DNA from: Hofstenia miamia
Lineage: Eukaryota; Xenacoelomorpha; Acoela
Reading direction: 5' to 3'
Assembly: GCA_004352715.1 (NCBI GenBank)
Contig: SCFE01000001.1
Location: forward strand, 3,556,832 to 3,620,831
DNA length: 64,000 nucleotides
In this document: piece by piece, positions 1 to 10,733 of the stretch
How positions within the stretch are numbered: position 1 is the first letter of the stretch
Layout of the letters: every line of letters begins with the position of its first letter
Notes under the pieces: generated by a model
Told to the model about the DNA's origin: nothing
What the model saw: the letters and a program-made list of their open reading frames with translations, nothing else
Databases searched by the model: none
Position numbers and translations under genes: made by a program

Positions 1-300
1 AGCTATTTTAAGTTTATTTTTGGTGGTAGAATCGCGTTTATTCAGTTTTTGTTTGACAATACCAAACAAATTTGCATCTGGACTATTTACAGGACATGGC
101 AGTAGAGAAATATTGAAATCATTAAGCTTTGCCTTCTATATCTTAGAGTTGTGACGAGATGCAAGGTCATGCTGAAAAATTCCAGTATAATCTGGAAACC
201 GCTTTATGCATTGCTCTTTGGCATTGCTGCTTAGAATAGAGCAGTACTGTTCAAAATTTATCGTTCAATTTATTGCCTTGATCCTCTTGGGCCAAACACA
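1..300 (-). pseudogene. Tc1-like transposase relic, cut by window edge
   Basis: Read on the minus strand, this stretch gives degraded DDE transposase sequence. A segment reads FQHDLASRHNSK, matching the usual QQDnAPcH block. It is followed by LLPCPVNSPDANLFGIVKQK, matching the WPaqSPDlNpiEnlW block around the last catalytic residue. Stop codons interrupt it (for example after NSKI and after AIN), so it is not functional. The N-terminal helix-turn-helix region is not visible upstream, and the C-terminus runs off the window. It lies immediately left of the mariner-type element at 313. The transposase identity follows from known Tc1 family blocks; the exact family is uncertain. Confidence 0.6.
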
Positions 301-312
301 TTTTCACATATA

Positions 313-1170
313 CAGTGTGTAACAAAAGTAACCAGACGCTTCATTTTACGAGAAATCTAACTTTATTCATAAGAGTAGGAATAAAAAAACGAATCATTCA
401 TAGTAAAATATACAGTGTAGCGAATCTAAGACAACTTACTGAGGTTATAATGTCCAAAAAGATTAATCATAAAAGAAGAAAGTGTTAATAGAGAATGTTC
501 AAAATGATGACCATCATGTTCAATACATTTGCAAATCCAGTCACAAACAGACCGGCACACCTTGTTCACCAAATCTAATGCTATGGCACGAATTTCATCG
601 GTAATAGCATTCTTCAGATCGTCCATAGTGTGTGGGTTTCTACCATAAACTTTTATCTTTATTAAGTAAGCCTTTATCACTCAAGTCAGTCTCTGATCAT
701 CGCTGTTGCAGCAAGGCGAACTATCACAGTTAAATTTCCATCCATTGATGTTTAGCTACGTAACTACAGTTCTTGCTTTCATTTTGCAAGCGTCTGGTTA
801 CGTTTGTTACACCCTATATATATATNAACAGACCGGCACACCTTGTTCACCAAATCTAATGCTATGGCACGAATTTCATCGGTAATAGCATTCTTCAGAT
901 CGTCCATAGTGTGTGGGTTTCTACCATAAACTTTTATCTTTAGTAAGTAAGCCTTTATCACTCAAGTCAGTCCTTGAGTAACGATCAATAGGATTGACGA
1001 TTTCAAAAATTTGAATGAAAAATCTGAACCCCAAATCAATTAAACATATAACATTGCTGTTGCAGCAAGGTGAACCATCACAGTTAAATTTCCATCCATT
1101 GATGTTTAGCTACGTAACTACAGTTCTTGCTTTCATTTTGCAAGCGTCTGGTTACTTTTGTCACACCCTG
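313..1170. mobile_element. Mariner-type non-autonomous element with TIRs
   Basis: The left end reads CAGTGTGTAACAAAAGTAAC after a TA. The right end (1135-1170) is its inverted counterpart, ending in CCCTG before TA. TIRs are about 30 bp, with TA target duplications as in Tc1/mariner elements. Inside there is only the transposase C-terminus. The assembly shows a first complete copy (313 to about 815), a (TA) stretch, a single N at 826, then a second partial copy (827-1170) carrying about 70 bp of extra sequence. The doubling is therefore probably an unmerged contig overlap or two alleles rather than two insertions. Confidence 0.7.
426..680 (-). pseudogene. Mariner-type transposase C-terminal fragment
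   Basis: The 84-residue reading contains KVYGRNPHTMDDLKNAI, then IEHDGHHFEH. This corresponds to the C-terminus of DDE transposases of the mariner/IS630 type, where KVYxxxPxTxxELKxRI leads into a terminal CIEAxGGHFEH block. No catalytic residues remain, so it cannot be active. A near-identical segment recurs at 827-961 after the single N and is truncated there by the contig join. The first lysine-rich residues are probably the fusion point of an internal deletion joining the left TIR to the 3' end. Confidence 0.65.
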
Positions 1171-2569
1171 TATGGATATCAATAGCAAAGAAAAATCTAC
1201 CACTATATGGTTGAGAATAAAACCAATTAAATTAGATAAAATACTGGTAAATTCAAAAGCTAAAGCTCGAAGCCTGTTTAGAAATCTAATAAAATTGCAA
1301 AAATTTAATTAACGATAGTTAAAACACTAATATAAAAAGTAAAACAGTATCCAAGACAACAAAAAGGAGTTACAGATTTGCCAGGACTTTCTTGCTACAA
1401 AAGCCAAAAATTTTGTATTTTCGCTAAATGGCATAGGTTTTTACAGTTGACCTTTTCTTTCCTACTAAGTGCATAATATTCATTTGGTAATTATAAAATC
1501 ACGTGATATATTTACCTGGAATCACTCTTAGTATTCATTGTTGTAGAAAGTATATTTTTTATGCAAAGATGACGTTTAAAATTTTGTAAGCAGACAGGTT
1601 TTCAAGTACTTCGAATTTTTAAAACTCAAGTGAGTTTGCAAAACTATCAGAAGAGCTATCATTAATATTCAAACTCGAATTTGATTAAAAATGCCTTTGT
1701 AGACGTTGTAATCTTCAGTTTCTATATCAATCAAAAACAAATATTTCTACCATTAAGAAAGCGGAATTGTGTTAAAATTTAAAAAAAACTCTCAATGTAA
1801 CTCAATTTTTATAAATAAAAGGTGAAAACATGAATTCAGATCAAACAACACCAATTTGACAAAAATACAGGTAAACAGAAGGAACTATACTTTGCATATA
1901 GAATAGTTTTCCAAATAGTTTAAAGAGTTGCTATATAAATTAAATATAATAAAAGCAAAAGTCTTGCTGCACTGCAAATAATCAAAATAGCTCTTTACAA
2001 ATATATCTCTGAGGCTATTTTGAGACCATGAACTTTGTGACTTCAGTAAGGTAACAGAAGTGTATAAAAATTAATAACGCCTAAACACTTTCTAATTCAA
2101 TCAAATCTTTTATTCATTTATAATATTTGTCATCTTTTTTACCATTTGTGTTATCAGACAACAGCTAAGTCATAGTATTTTAAATTTCATTATATAGGAT
2201 TGCAAGAGGAATGTTTAAAGGCCCAACTTAGCATTCATTAAACAGCTCCCATAATATATATTTATTATTTTGTTATTATTTATAACGAAAGCCTAGTTTC
2301 TTCAAGGAGAGGATGCAGTAGACAATTTAAGCAAATGCGTTAACAACAAATGATAAACCTCTTTGCTGAAACCAACAAGTATTTATAAATTTTTTTACAG
2401 AAACACTCGTGTAATGAATATAAAATCATGTTATTTCGTACCAGGAATAACAAGTATTTTTCACTGATCATAGAAAAATTTCTAATGCGTACAGACTGCT
2501 TTTCAAATTCTGAAGGTAGGTATACTTTGCTACATAGCTTTTAGTTATACCAGATAATTAGTCATTAAA
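1171..2569. other. No gene recognised
   Basis: AT-rich DNA with many stops in all frames. I saw no coding segment, RNA gene or TIR pair. The short reading frames here have no recognisable motif. Confidence 0.5.
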
Positions 2570-3860
2570 ATGTGAAACCTATGACTCCATAAATATGGAA
2601 TGGTCCATTCTGACAAGAAGGGCATTTTCTAGATTTTGAGTAGAACGGGAAACCTAAACGGTAACGAGATACTGTCTGACTTTCGGAGGGAAGAAGTTTG
2701 CGCCAACTGCTTTCAGAGAATAGCAGTTAAGCACGCCCCAGAAGCGTTGACGGAATCGAACTCCAATTACTTGTGTAAAAAATTCATCATAACAAACTTT
2801 GTCAAAATTCTATTGAAAAGCTTTCTGGGTGGAAAAGAAAGGAGAGATAATTACTGAAATCCACAGAATTGGTAATATCTCCATTGGGGAGCTGCTTAAC
2901 TAAATATTGAGCTTTAAAGACAGAACCCAAATAAGCACAAAGATACTGGTCACAGGCATGACGTATACCAAAACCTCTCATTTTGATAGGGAAAGATGCT
3001 TGATTCCATGCAATGTCAGGAAGTGGTGAACCAATGATACATGAAGTAGCATCCCGTAAGGATTTATCAAATTCCCTTAAAATAACCTCACTATTAGCAA
3101 AGGGAGGAATAGATCTGAGCATAGGTAAGCTTTGTAGTACTAAAGCACACTTTAAGAATACCCATAGCAAATTGAGGATCTCTGAGCTCACTGAGCCTTT
3201 CTAGAAATGCCTGAGCTATTTTAGACCGTTTCCTAATAAGCAGTTGCATATATTGGCAATCACCAACTGGAACACCAAGTAGTTCAAAACCACTAATAGG
3301 TGTCCAGGGAATATATGAGTTTATGCTACTAAATTCAGTTGACGTCAAGGCCCAAAGAAGAACCCCACTCTTGAATGATTGTAAGGCATCTAGATAGAGA
3401 ATATTCGTTACCACAACACAATCTATCATCCAGATACCAACTGTTGAGTTCAAGCTCAGGAAGTTCTAAGCTGGTGCGCTCCTTAAGTGGATGAGGGGAA
3501 ATTGCAAAAAACAATGCACCCCGGCTTCACTGTTAATTATTTTCCCATCATATAGCAGGTTACTGTGACGTGCATACGACTGCTGTACATGTACAAATGA
3601 ATGGAGCCTAGGTAGATTCTCTTTGACAGCTTAAAGGATAGAACTTCAATTCAGAGTGTTAAAAGTATTCATAAAATCAATCGAAAACATGCCTTTAGTT
3701 CCAGAAATTAAACAATTCTCCTTTGTAGATCTGGCAGCATGAATCATTGCTTCTGCTCCACCTTCTGTAGCAACTCCTAGATTTTGGGATTCAAAATCAT
3801 TTGGGCCTCAGCATGGGAAGCACGAACCAGGCAACAAGTCGACGCAAATGGGTCTAATAA
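2570..3860 (-). pseudogene. Reverse transcriptase relic, non-LTR type of unfamiliar clade
   Basis: On the minus strand, in several frames, the recognisable order is: NLGVATEGGAEAMIHAARST and FSIDFMNTFNTLN (RT palm start, about 3790-3640); LPRLHSFVHVQQSYAR (about 3620-3560); the catalytic-type block SWYLDD (about 3440); FELLGVPVGD (about 3280); a region ending CKLVYAQ-like; and finally RYRLGFPFYSKSRKCPSC near 2600, a Cys-rich tail. Stops and frameshifts break it throughout, so it is dead. The order of blocks follows invertebrate RT proteins with a YLDD motif and a C-terminal CPxC tail. It is not the same family as the CR1-like LINEs nearby. No endonuclease domain is seen. The clade is not determined. 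Confidence 0.6.
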
Positions 3861-4149
3861 TAATAATTCAATTAACCAAATTAAGCATGACAAATAAAAT
3901 ACAAAAAAAATAACTAAATTCTTCTTCGAAAATTTCCACCAAGAAGGTACATCTCAAACCAGATAAAAATTGGTTTGATTCCACCTTTAGGCTTATTAAC
4001 AGCAAAAAGATTTGCAGCACAAAACCAAGGACCGACTTCAACTGGCAGATTCCCTAGATTAACTAATCTGCAAAGCAAATTAAATTTATTTTACAAAGAC
4101 TGAAACTACAGACATTAACATAAATCAAAATATATTTTCAAAGTGGTTC

Positions 4150-4645
4150 ATATCATATCATATATATAAAAGCAATTTGGAAAATATGTTGCTCTTTCAA
4201 GTGTTTTTTTACTAATAATTCAGTTAAATTTGAAAAAAGTGTATTTGCATAATTAAAATGATTCATGAGTAAAGCATGAAATAATTGAATCATATTGGTG
4301 GAGGATGAATGTTCAGCTACGTGTGATATTGTATTGATACTAATTGCCATGCGCTTTAAGATTTCTTTTACTTGCAGCTTGTAGGTTAATTTTGAGGCAA
4401 TAGATATGCCTAGCTATTTGAAGGAGTCTTTAGGGGAGATTGAGGTAGTAAGACACTTTTTCCCTGAGGATTCAGGCTACAAAATTCAGTTTTTTCACAG
4501 TTGTTTAATTGTGCATATTAAAATATTTACTCAATTTTTCACAATTTTATTCTACATCATTTATTGCTTGATTTAATGATGTATTTCTACTAAAATTGCA
4601 TGTATCATCAGCATATTGAATCAATTGACAATTCGCATATTAACA
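4150..4645 (-). pseudogene. CR1/L2-like LINE reverse transcriptase fragment
   Basis: On the minus strand the reading gives IQYADDTCNFSRNTSLNQAI (the YADD catalytic block, about 4620-4570). A broken linker follows, then ISHVAEHSSSTNMIQLFHAL and MNHFNYANTLFSNL (about 4330-4200). The last part aligns with the C-terminal domain of the larger LINE at 5265-5989 (QLLHSLVISHFNYSSILFSN). It contains several stops and a truncated end. It is a separate, older copy of the same family on the same strand. Confidence 0.65.
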
Positions 4646-4923
4646 AATCCCCCTTAAATTTTTACTTGATTACAATATTTTATTTCTCTAAATCTTTATT
4701 AGCGGTAGCAATAGCTTAGGGATATTGCTGCAAGTCGTTTACATATATTTTGAAAAGTAGCAGTAATTTGACGCACTGAATTCTGGTAGTTAGATAACTA
4801 GATATTAACTTAACACTACTTTCAGAAAATCCTAGCTTTTCTAATTTTATATTATTATTATTATTAATTAATGGTGGGAGACTTTTATTTACAATTTCAG
4901 AAACTGATAAATTCTCTTAATAT

Positions 4924-5455
4924 CGTCAATAATGTACAAAAATAATAAAAAAGACATGAAATATATACAGGAAAAGCGTCATTTTAGGCTACGGATATTA
5001 TAATCTTGTAGTAGTAGTATAATCAGTATTATAAAATTTGTAGCCTATCCAAGCTTTTCCACAGATGAACTTTTGCTTTAGAATTAATTCCTTAACACGT
5101 TTGCGAAAGTGTTTTACATTTTTAATACATTTGATCTCTTGGGGAAATTCATTCCATTGCCTTATTGCATTATTTATAAAAGAATTTCGNCGTCAATAAT
5201 GTACAAAAATAATAAAAAAGACATGAAATATATACAGGAAAAGCGTCATTTTAGGCTACGGATATTATAATCTTGTAGTAGTAGTATAATCAGTATTATA
5301 AAATTTGTAGCCTATCCAAGCTTTTCCACAGATGAACTTTTGCTTTAGAATTAATTCCTTAACACGTTTGCGAAAGTGTTTTACATTTTTAATACATTTG
5401 ATCTCATGGGGAAATTCATTCCATTGCCTTATTGCATTATTTATAAAAGAATTTC
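4924..5455. repeat. Duplicated LINE 3' end around a single N
   Basis: Sequence 4924-5189 recurs as 5191-5455 with at least one substitution (atctcttgggg versus atctcatgggg), joined by one N at 5190. This looks like two overlapping contigs, or two alleles, placed end to end rather than a biological tandem duplication. Confidence 0.8.
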
Positions 5456-5989
5456 GCTCTATTTTAGATTTATACAGTTTTTTTTTGTCTACAGTAAATC
5501 TTTTTGTTCTTTGGTTGATCTTGTTCGAAAATTCTGGGATTTTTATGCAATTATAGGGTGGAAGCAATTTTACAATTTTATAAAATTTAGTGGCGGTATT
5601 TATTTGAATTAACTGCTTAGGACTTGGGATTGATTTATAAATATATTTTTTTAAGGCACTAGAACTTCGTTTACAAACATTAATGGCCCATTTATATTGA
5701 GTTTCGAGCTTTTTAATTAGTTCTTCGCGTATGTTTGAAAATAGAATACTACTATAATTAAAGTGGCTAATTACCAATGAATGGAGAAGTTGTACAATTG
5801 CATTTTCTGGTAGTTGCCTTAGAACGTGGCCTATTGTTTTTATACCAATAGCAATTTTCTTTTGTAATGATTTAACATGTTCATTAAATAATAAATTTGA
5901 GTCAAAAGTAACCCCTAAATATTTAAAAGAAGTAACTTCGGGAATTTTGGTATTTTTTACTATTAAAATCTTTTTAGGACGATTTTTTT
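5265..5989 (-). pseudogene. LINE ORF2, RT C-terminal domain (partial)
   Basis: This open minus-strand segment of about 240 residues begins just inside the 237-N gap and runs to a stop at 5265. It shows the post-catalytic block FKYLGVTFDSNLLFNEHV, then IVQLLHSLVISHFNYSSIL, QYKWAINVCKRSS and INNAIRQWNEFPHEI. This series is characteristic of the thumb and C-terminal region of CR1/L2/Jockey-type LINE proteins. There are no internal stops, so this part is fairly young. The palm domain (YADD) is absent, lost in the gap or in a deletion. The protein would have copied element RNA at a nicked target site. Confidence 0.75.
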
Positions 5990-6226
5990 NNNNNNNNNNN
6001 NNNNNNNNNNNNNNNNNNNNNNNNNNNNNNNNNNNNNNNNNNNNNNNNNNNNNNNNNNNNNNNNNNNNNNNNNNNNNNNNNNNNNNNNNNNNNNNNNNNN
6101 NNNNNNNNNNNNNNNNNNNNNNNNNNNNNNNNNNNNNNNNNNNNNNNNNNNNNNNNNNNNNNNNNNNNNNNNNNNNNNNNNNNNNNNNNNNNNNNNNNNN
6201 NNNNNNNNNNNNNNNNNNNNNNNNNN
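5990..6226. other. Assembly gap, 237 N
   Basis: A run of Ns. It interrupts the LINE between endonuclease and RT C-terminus. The estimated length is too short for an intact RT core. Confidence 0.98.
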
Positions 6227-7030
6227 TTTGGCTCAGAGGCTGAATATACATCATTCCAATCTTGTACGCTTAGCTCAGATTTAAGTTTATAAATATTTTC
6301 TCTAGAATGGTCACGGATAAAAATCCATTCTTGAATTATTCTAATAGTATCCTTATGCACTTGTATTGCAATAATGCAATGATCAGAAAATGGGAATTCT
6401 CCACAGTAAAAACTATAGTTATCTTTATTATCTGTAGTAATGATATGATCAATAAGCGTGCTAGAAGTGGATACATTTCTTGTAGGTAGGACTGTGCTCG
6501 ACGAAAATAAATTAAGATCTAGTTTTTCTTTTTCGCGATAGTTGAAGTAATTTAAATTCCAATCGCCCATTAATATGACATCTTTGTTTTCAGAACACGC
6601 AGAAGATAACTCTGCCTCGATTTGATTAAAAAATTCATTGAGGTAGTTTTTTGAGGAGCAGTAAGACACATTAATTAATTGTTTTTTTTGAAGTAGAATC
6701 TTTACTTGGATTGTTTATTTCGATCCCTGAGCTTTCAAATTTTGAATCAATTGATGAAAAGTCATTTCTTAATTTGGGTCGATAAATTTTTGGAATAAGA
6801 AAAAGAACACCACCAACTTTAGTTTTGCATAATAAATTATTAGGTGCTCTATCTTTGCGAAAAAGTCTGTATATTTTATCATTAAATGTCCACATGTTGT
6901 TGGAATCATTGGCCGTTAGCCAAGATTTTGTTATGCCTATTATTATTTCGTGCTTGAATTTTTGCATAAATTGAATAAACTGATAATGCTTATTGGCTAA
7001 ATTCTGAAAGTTTACATGTACATAATTTGT
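6227..7030 (-). pseudogene. LINE ORF2, APE-type endonuclease domain (broken)
   Basis: Minus-strand reading in order: VHVNFQNLANKHYQFIQF (about 7030-6975, one frame away from the upstream leader); EIIIGITKSWL (EtW block); YRLFRKDRA and GGVLFLI; a stop at 6671; then VILMGDWNLNYFN (GDfN block), LIDHIIT, and FPFSDHCIIAI (SDH block with catalytic His). These are the standard blocks of apurinic/apyrimidinic-like LINE endonucleases. ITKSWL replaces the usual ITETWL, so the catalytic Glu is missing. One frameshift near 7025 and one stop near 6670 break the ORF. It ends at the N gap with DVYSASEP. Confidence 0.75.
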
Positions 7031-7320
7031 GCTTTTAGTATTAATTTAAATTTTTCATAATTATAATCAGGGCCTGGGTTACATTCGATTCCTTGAGTAA
7101 CTAAAAGGATAAAGAGGAAAGTTTGTATACTCAAGGTATTTTCAAATTTTAGACAGCATAAATTACATATGCATATATATAGGTATATCCGTAGCCTGAG
7201 AGTCGTAAAATTACACATATTTAAATATAAAGTAAAAAGTTTCTTAGCTTTGATATTTGTGCTGTGAAGGTTCAGGGCTACCACCTCGTTCACTTGGAAT
7301 AACGCCTGTATTTCCCTCAC
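7012..7320 (-). CDS. LINE N-terminal leader with 2A-like GIECNPGP
   Basis: The 102-residue reading ends with a hydrophobic stretch (LSIQTFLFILLVTQ, about residues 63-76) followed directly by GIECNPGP (residues 77-84, bases 7069-7092). The family rule for 2A translational recoding is D-x-E-x-N-P-G-P. Here the first position is G rather than D and the rest is intact. 2A-like sequences at the start of ORF2-type proteins are documented for APE-type non-LTR elements of several invertebrates. The frame closes soon after (7012), and the endonuclease continues in the next frame, so this copy is mutated. The true start is uncertain; upstream sequence is interrupted by the 1 kb gap. Confidence 0.55.
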   Translation of the reverse strand: MREIQALFQVNEVVALNLHSTNIKAKKLFTLYLNMCNFTTLRLRIYLYICICNLCCLKFENTLSIQTFLFILLVTQGIECNPGPDYNYEKFKLILKAQIMYM

Positions 7321-7426
7321 TTTCTGATATTGAAATGATTTCGATTCCTACCAGGAAGATCGTTCCAATCAGCTGCCGTAATCTCTGGGCTAAAGCTGTG
7401 AATCACTCTTTTAGTAAGGTTAAGCG

Positions 7427-8426
7427 NNNNNNNNNNNNNNNNNNNNNNNNNNNNNNNNNNNNNNNNNNNNNNNNNNNNNNNNNNNNNNNNNNNNNNNNNN
7501 NNNNNNNNNNNNNNNNNNNNNNNNNNNNNNNNNNNNNNNNNNNNNNNNNNNNNNNNNNNNNNNNNNNNNNNNNNNNNNNNNNNNNNNNNNNNNNNNNNNN
7601 NNNNNNNNNNNNNNNNNNNNNNNNNNNNNNNNNNNNNNNNNNNNNNNNNNNNNNNNNNNNNNNNNNNNNNNNNNNNNNNNNNNNNNNNNNNNNNNNNNNN
7701 NNNNNNNNNNNNNNNNNNNNNNNNNNNNNNNNNNNNNNNNNNNNNNNNNNNNNNNNNNNNNNNNNNNNNNNNNNNNNNNNNNNNNNNNNNNNNNNNNNNN
7801 NNNNNNNNNNNNNNNNNNNNNNNNNNNNNNNNNNNNNNNNNNNNNNNNNNNNNNNNNNNNNNNNNNNNNNNNNNNNNNNNNNNNNNNNNNNNNNNNNNNN
7901 NNNNNNNNNNNNNNNNNNNNNNNNNNNNNNNNNNNNNNNNNNNNNNNNNNNNNNNNNNNNNNNNNNNNNNNNNNNNNNNNNNNNNNNNNNNNNNNNNNNN
8001 NNNNNNNNNNNNNNNNNNNNNNNNNNNNNNNNNNNNNNNNNNNNNNNNNNNNNNNNNNNNNNNNNNNNNNNNNNNNNNNNNNNNNNNNNNNNNNNNNNNN
8101 NNNNNNNNNNNNNNNNNNNNNNNNNNNNNNNNNNNNNNNNNNNNNNNNNNNNNNNNNNNNNNNNNNNNNNNNNNNNNNNNNNNNNNNNNNNNNNNNNNNN
8201 NNNNNNNNNNNNNNNNNNNNNNNNNNNNNNNNNNNNNNNNNNNNNNNNNNNNNNNNNNNNNNNNNNNNNNNNNNNNNNNNNNNNNNNNNNNNNNNNNNNN
8301 NNNNNNNNNNNNNNNNNNNNNNNNNNNNNNNNNNNNNNNNNNNNNNNNNNNNNNNNNNNNNNNNNNNNNNNNNNNNNNNNNNNNNNNNNNNNNNNNNNNN
8401 NNNNNNNNNNNNNNNNNNNNNNNNNN
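7427..8426. other. Assembly gap, 1000 N
   Basis: Exactly 1000 Ns, a nominal scaffold gap. Its right edge begins in a (TA)n run (8427-8449), the likely reason assembly failed. Confidence 0.98.
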
Positions 8427-9009
8427 TATATATATATATATATATATATGAGTTCAAGTTAAAATTTGTTGCGATAATTAAGATCTCCTTAATTTATTGC
8501 TTTCACATTTTCAGTAATTTATTTTTAAGTTTAAGCCTATGGTCTTTAAAATGAGACATATGTGTGATCCTACTTACTTTAAAAAATCAGTGAAAATTTG
8601 CAAGAACTTGATTATTAAAGAAAAAATCGAGCTTGCAAGCTGTAAATGACAGCTCTTAAGGAGTTATGCGACTCTCTTTGGAATTCGATGCATATTTACT
8701 AAAAAGTTTTTTTCCAAAATTCAAGGAAATTGTGCACGTTTTGGAGGCAATCCTCAGCAAAGTCAGATAGGGTTAGTTCTGGTATGAAAAATTGAACCTT
8801 TTGTTAATTACTAGTTGGGTTGTGGTGGAATCTGAGAGTTGAAAAAAAGTTTACTGTAATCACGGCCTGGCGATTTGCTGTTAAATAACTATTTTTTCAA
8901 TATTTCAAAATCAATTATTTTGTATGCATTGAAAATGCATAATTTACACCTACAATAGCACAAATAAAGATTTATTGTTTTCTCTTTAGGATGCAGTATC
9001 TCTACAAAT
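8427..9009. other. (TA)n edge, then AT-rich sequence, no gene
   Basis: 8427-8449 is (TA)n. The remainder has no recognisable coding block. Confidence 0.5.
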
Positions 9010-9866
9010 CTATTCTGCTTCTTTACTTGTGAAGACCTCTAATTGGCTGAGCGAACCCTTTGTTTGTTTTGAAGTAAATAGAAAGATTGTGGAGCTACAA
9101 ATTTGAGGAGATTCTGTGATATCTTAATTTCGAATAATTGAACAAAATTTAAGCAGATTCACTTCTTTCAAAAGTATTTTGTTGCGTTCTGTCATTTTTG
9201 TATAGCAAAAAAGAAGAGTAGGTCTTGGTTGTATACAGCATCAAAATATATTNTTTCACACCCACCATTAAAAAATATTTTCTTTCCCCGTATCCGAATT
9301 TTTTAACCGTACCAGAAAATGAAATTTCCTTTAATGGCATTATACAATATCAAGATTTGCAACTAATGTTCATGGTATGCTCATTCTTTAAACATTTTCT
9401 ATATAAATTGTGTTTTTGAAAAGAAAACCTTTTTTAAAATACACATAAAATGGAATTCAGCGGGCAAACACTCAGAACTCACAATTATATCAGTAGCTGG
9501 CAATCAACATACAAAATGTTGAATTTTTTGATTAAAATATAGTTTTGCAAAACTTAAATATAAAATATTTAATTTCATTTTAGGGATTTATCTTGACAGG
9601 CATCGGCGTAAAGACTTTCAGANCTATTCTGCTTCTTTACTTGTGAAGACCTCTAATTGGCTGAGCGAACCCTTTGTTTGTTTTGAAGTAAATAGAAAGA
9701 TTGTGGAGCTACAAATTTGAGGAGATTCTGTGATATCTTAATTTCGAATAATTGAACAAAATTTAAGCAGATTCACTTCTTTCAAAAGTATTTTGTTGCG
9801 TTCTGTCATTTTTGTATAGCAAAAAAGAAGAGTAGGTCTTGGTTGTATACAGCATCAAAATATATT
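9010..9866. repeat. Scaffolding artefact: duplicated flanks around a misplaced fragment
   Basis: Bases 9010-9252 and 9624-9866 are the same sequence. Between them, bounded by single Ns at 9253 and 9623, lies a 369-base fragment. The first 195 bases of that fragment (9254-9448) are identical to 46530-46724, the left edge of the 1 kb gap at 46725. The fragment therefore very probably belongs at the 46.7 kb gap, and the real locus here has one copy of 9010-9252 running straight into 9867. Confidence 0.8.
9584..9622 (+). CDS. Possible exon start inside the misplaced fragment
   Basis: A good acceptor (aatttcattttag) is followed by 13 open codons reading GFILTGIGVKTFR, cut off by the N at 9623. 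If the fragment belongs in the 46.7 kb gap, this would be the start of an exon of a plus-strand gene hidden there. The peptide is too short to assign. Confidence 0.25.
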
Positions 9867-9995
9867 ATTTGCGACCTTGAGAAAATTCGCGGTAAACTTT
9901 TCAGAACGTTTTTGAAGGTGTGTTAAATTATTTCAGTAATCATAAGTTTCAACTACTTTACCTTTTAAAAATGGTCATTTGTGTTGCATCTGGCG

Positions 9996-10545
9996 TAGAG
10001 GTGTGCGGGTAGCATAATCTACTACAGCTAGCCGCCTGTGGTATATTTTACCTTAACCGACCCGCCCGTACCAGCAATTATGTACAAATAATAGGTAGTA
10101 CTGGTCAAGGCTATAGAATGTAAAGATGAAAAAATGTATGATGTATTCCTGATAAAAACGTGTTACTTGCACTACTTGCTGTTTGTTCAGACTAATTTTG
10201 AGTAGCTGGAATGCAGTGACATGCACGTGCAATCATCGATAGGAGTGGAAAATTTATTGAATTACCACGTAATTAAAGAAGTAACCACGATAATTAATTA
10301 ATTATGAGCGAGAACGGACTGCCAAATCAGCTAAATCAGCTGAACTGAACCGAATATTTATCTGCATTTTGATATGCTGTACTGCTATAATCAGTGTTGA
10401 TTGATTATTTATAGCACTTGAGAATCTGCTTAGGTATACATGAGAGAGATGCGACATTCGACTCGTGAACAGGTCCAGTTGTAGCCGTGGATATGGGCAG
10501 ATAAACACGTGTACACGTGGGAAAACCCGTACCCACACAGCCCTA
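9996..10545. mobile_element. Possible hAT-like MITE
   Basis: The left end TAGAGGTGTGCGGGTAGC and the inverted right end TAGGGCTGTGTGGGTACG agree at about 13 of the first 16 positions. Further copies of the ACCCGTACC-type motif lie inside, as hAT subterminal repeats often do. I see no 8-bp target duplication and no transposase, so this is tentative. Confidence 0.35.
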
Positions 10546-10692
10546 TCCAAGGTCATAACTCGTTTTCAACTTTGACTTTAAGAATTTGATGAATATATTT
10601 GTAACAAATTTTGAAACTTTAGAACATTATTATTGAATTCTTTTCTATCGATTTTGTGTAGCAACTTTCTAAGAATTCATATCTTACTTCAA

Positions 10693-10733
10693 TTTTTATA
10701 TAAAATTTCAAGCTCGATTTGATTTAGAACAAA
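10693..10733 (+). promoter_or_regulatory. TATA-like box before the MFS gene
   Basis: TATATAAAA lies at about 10698-10706, close upstream of the start at 10734. In AT-rich DNA this can occur by chance, and it would leave almost no 5' UTR, so it is weak evidence for the real promoter. Confidence 0.2.

Larger units (their letters stand above)
4845..7320 (-). mobile_element. CR1/L2-like LINE, incomplete, with assembly gap
   Basis: This is a minus-strand non-LTR element. It has an N-terminal 2A-like leader (7069-7092), an APE-type endonuclease (6227 to about 7030) and an RT C-terminal domain (5265-5989). A 3' UTR follows, ending near 4850 in a short (ATT)n tail after an AATAAA. The RT catalytic core is missing. 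Only 237 Ns separate endonuclease and RT C-terminus, far less than the core needs, so either the gap length is nominal or the copy is internally deleted. Parts of the 3' region appear twice around a single N at 5190. The family also supplies the relics at 4150-4645 and 36250-37440. Confidence 0.75.

Noticed and set aside
1127-1312. Plus-strand 61-residue frame at the mariner TIR
   Set aside because: It starts inside the TIR and runs into stop-rich flank; no motif.
7257-8462. Long open frames across the 1 kb N run (also 46664-47849)
   Set aside because: They consist of Ns read as X plus Tyr-Ile from (TA)n; not genes.
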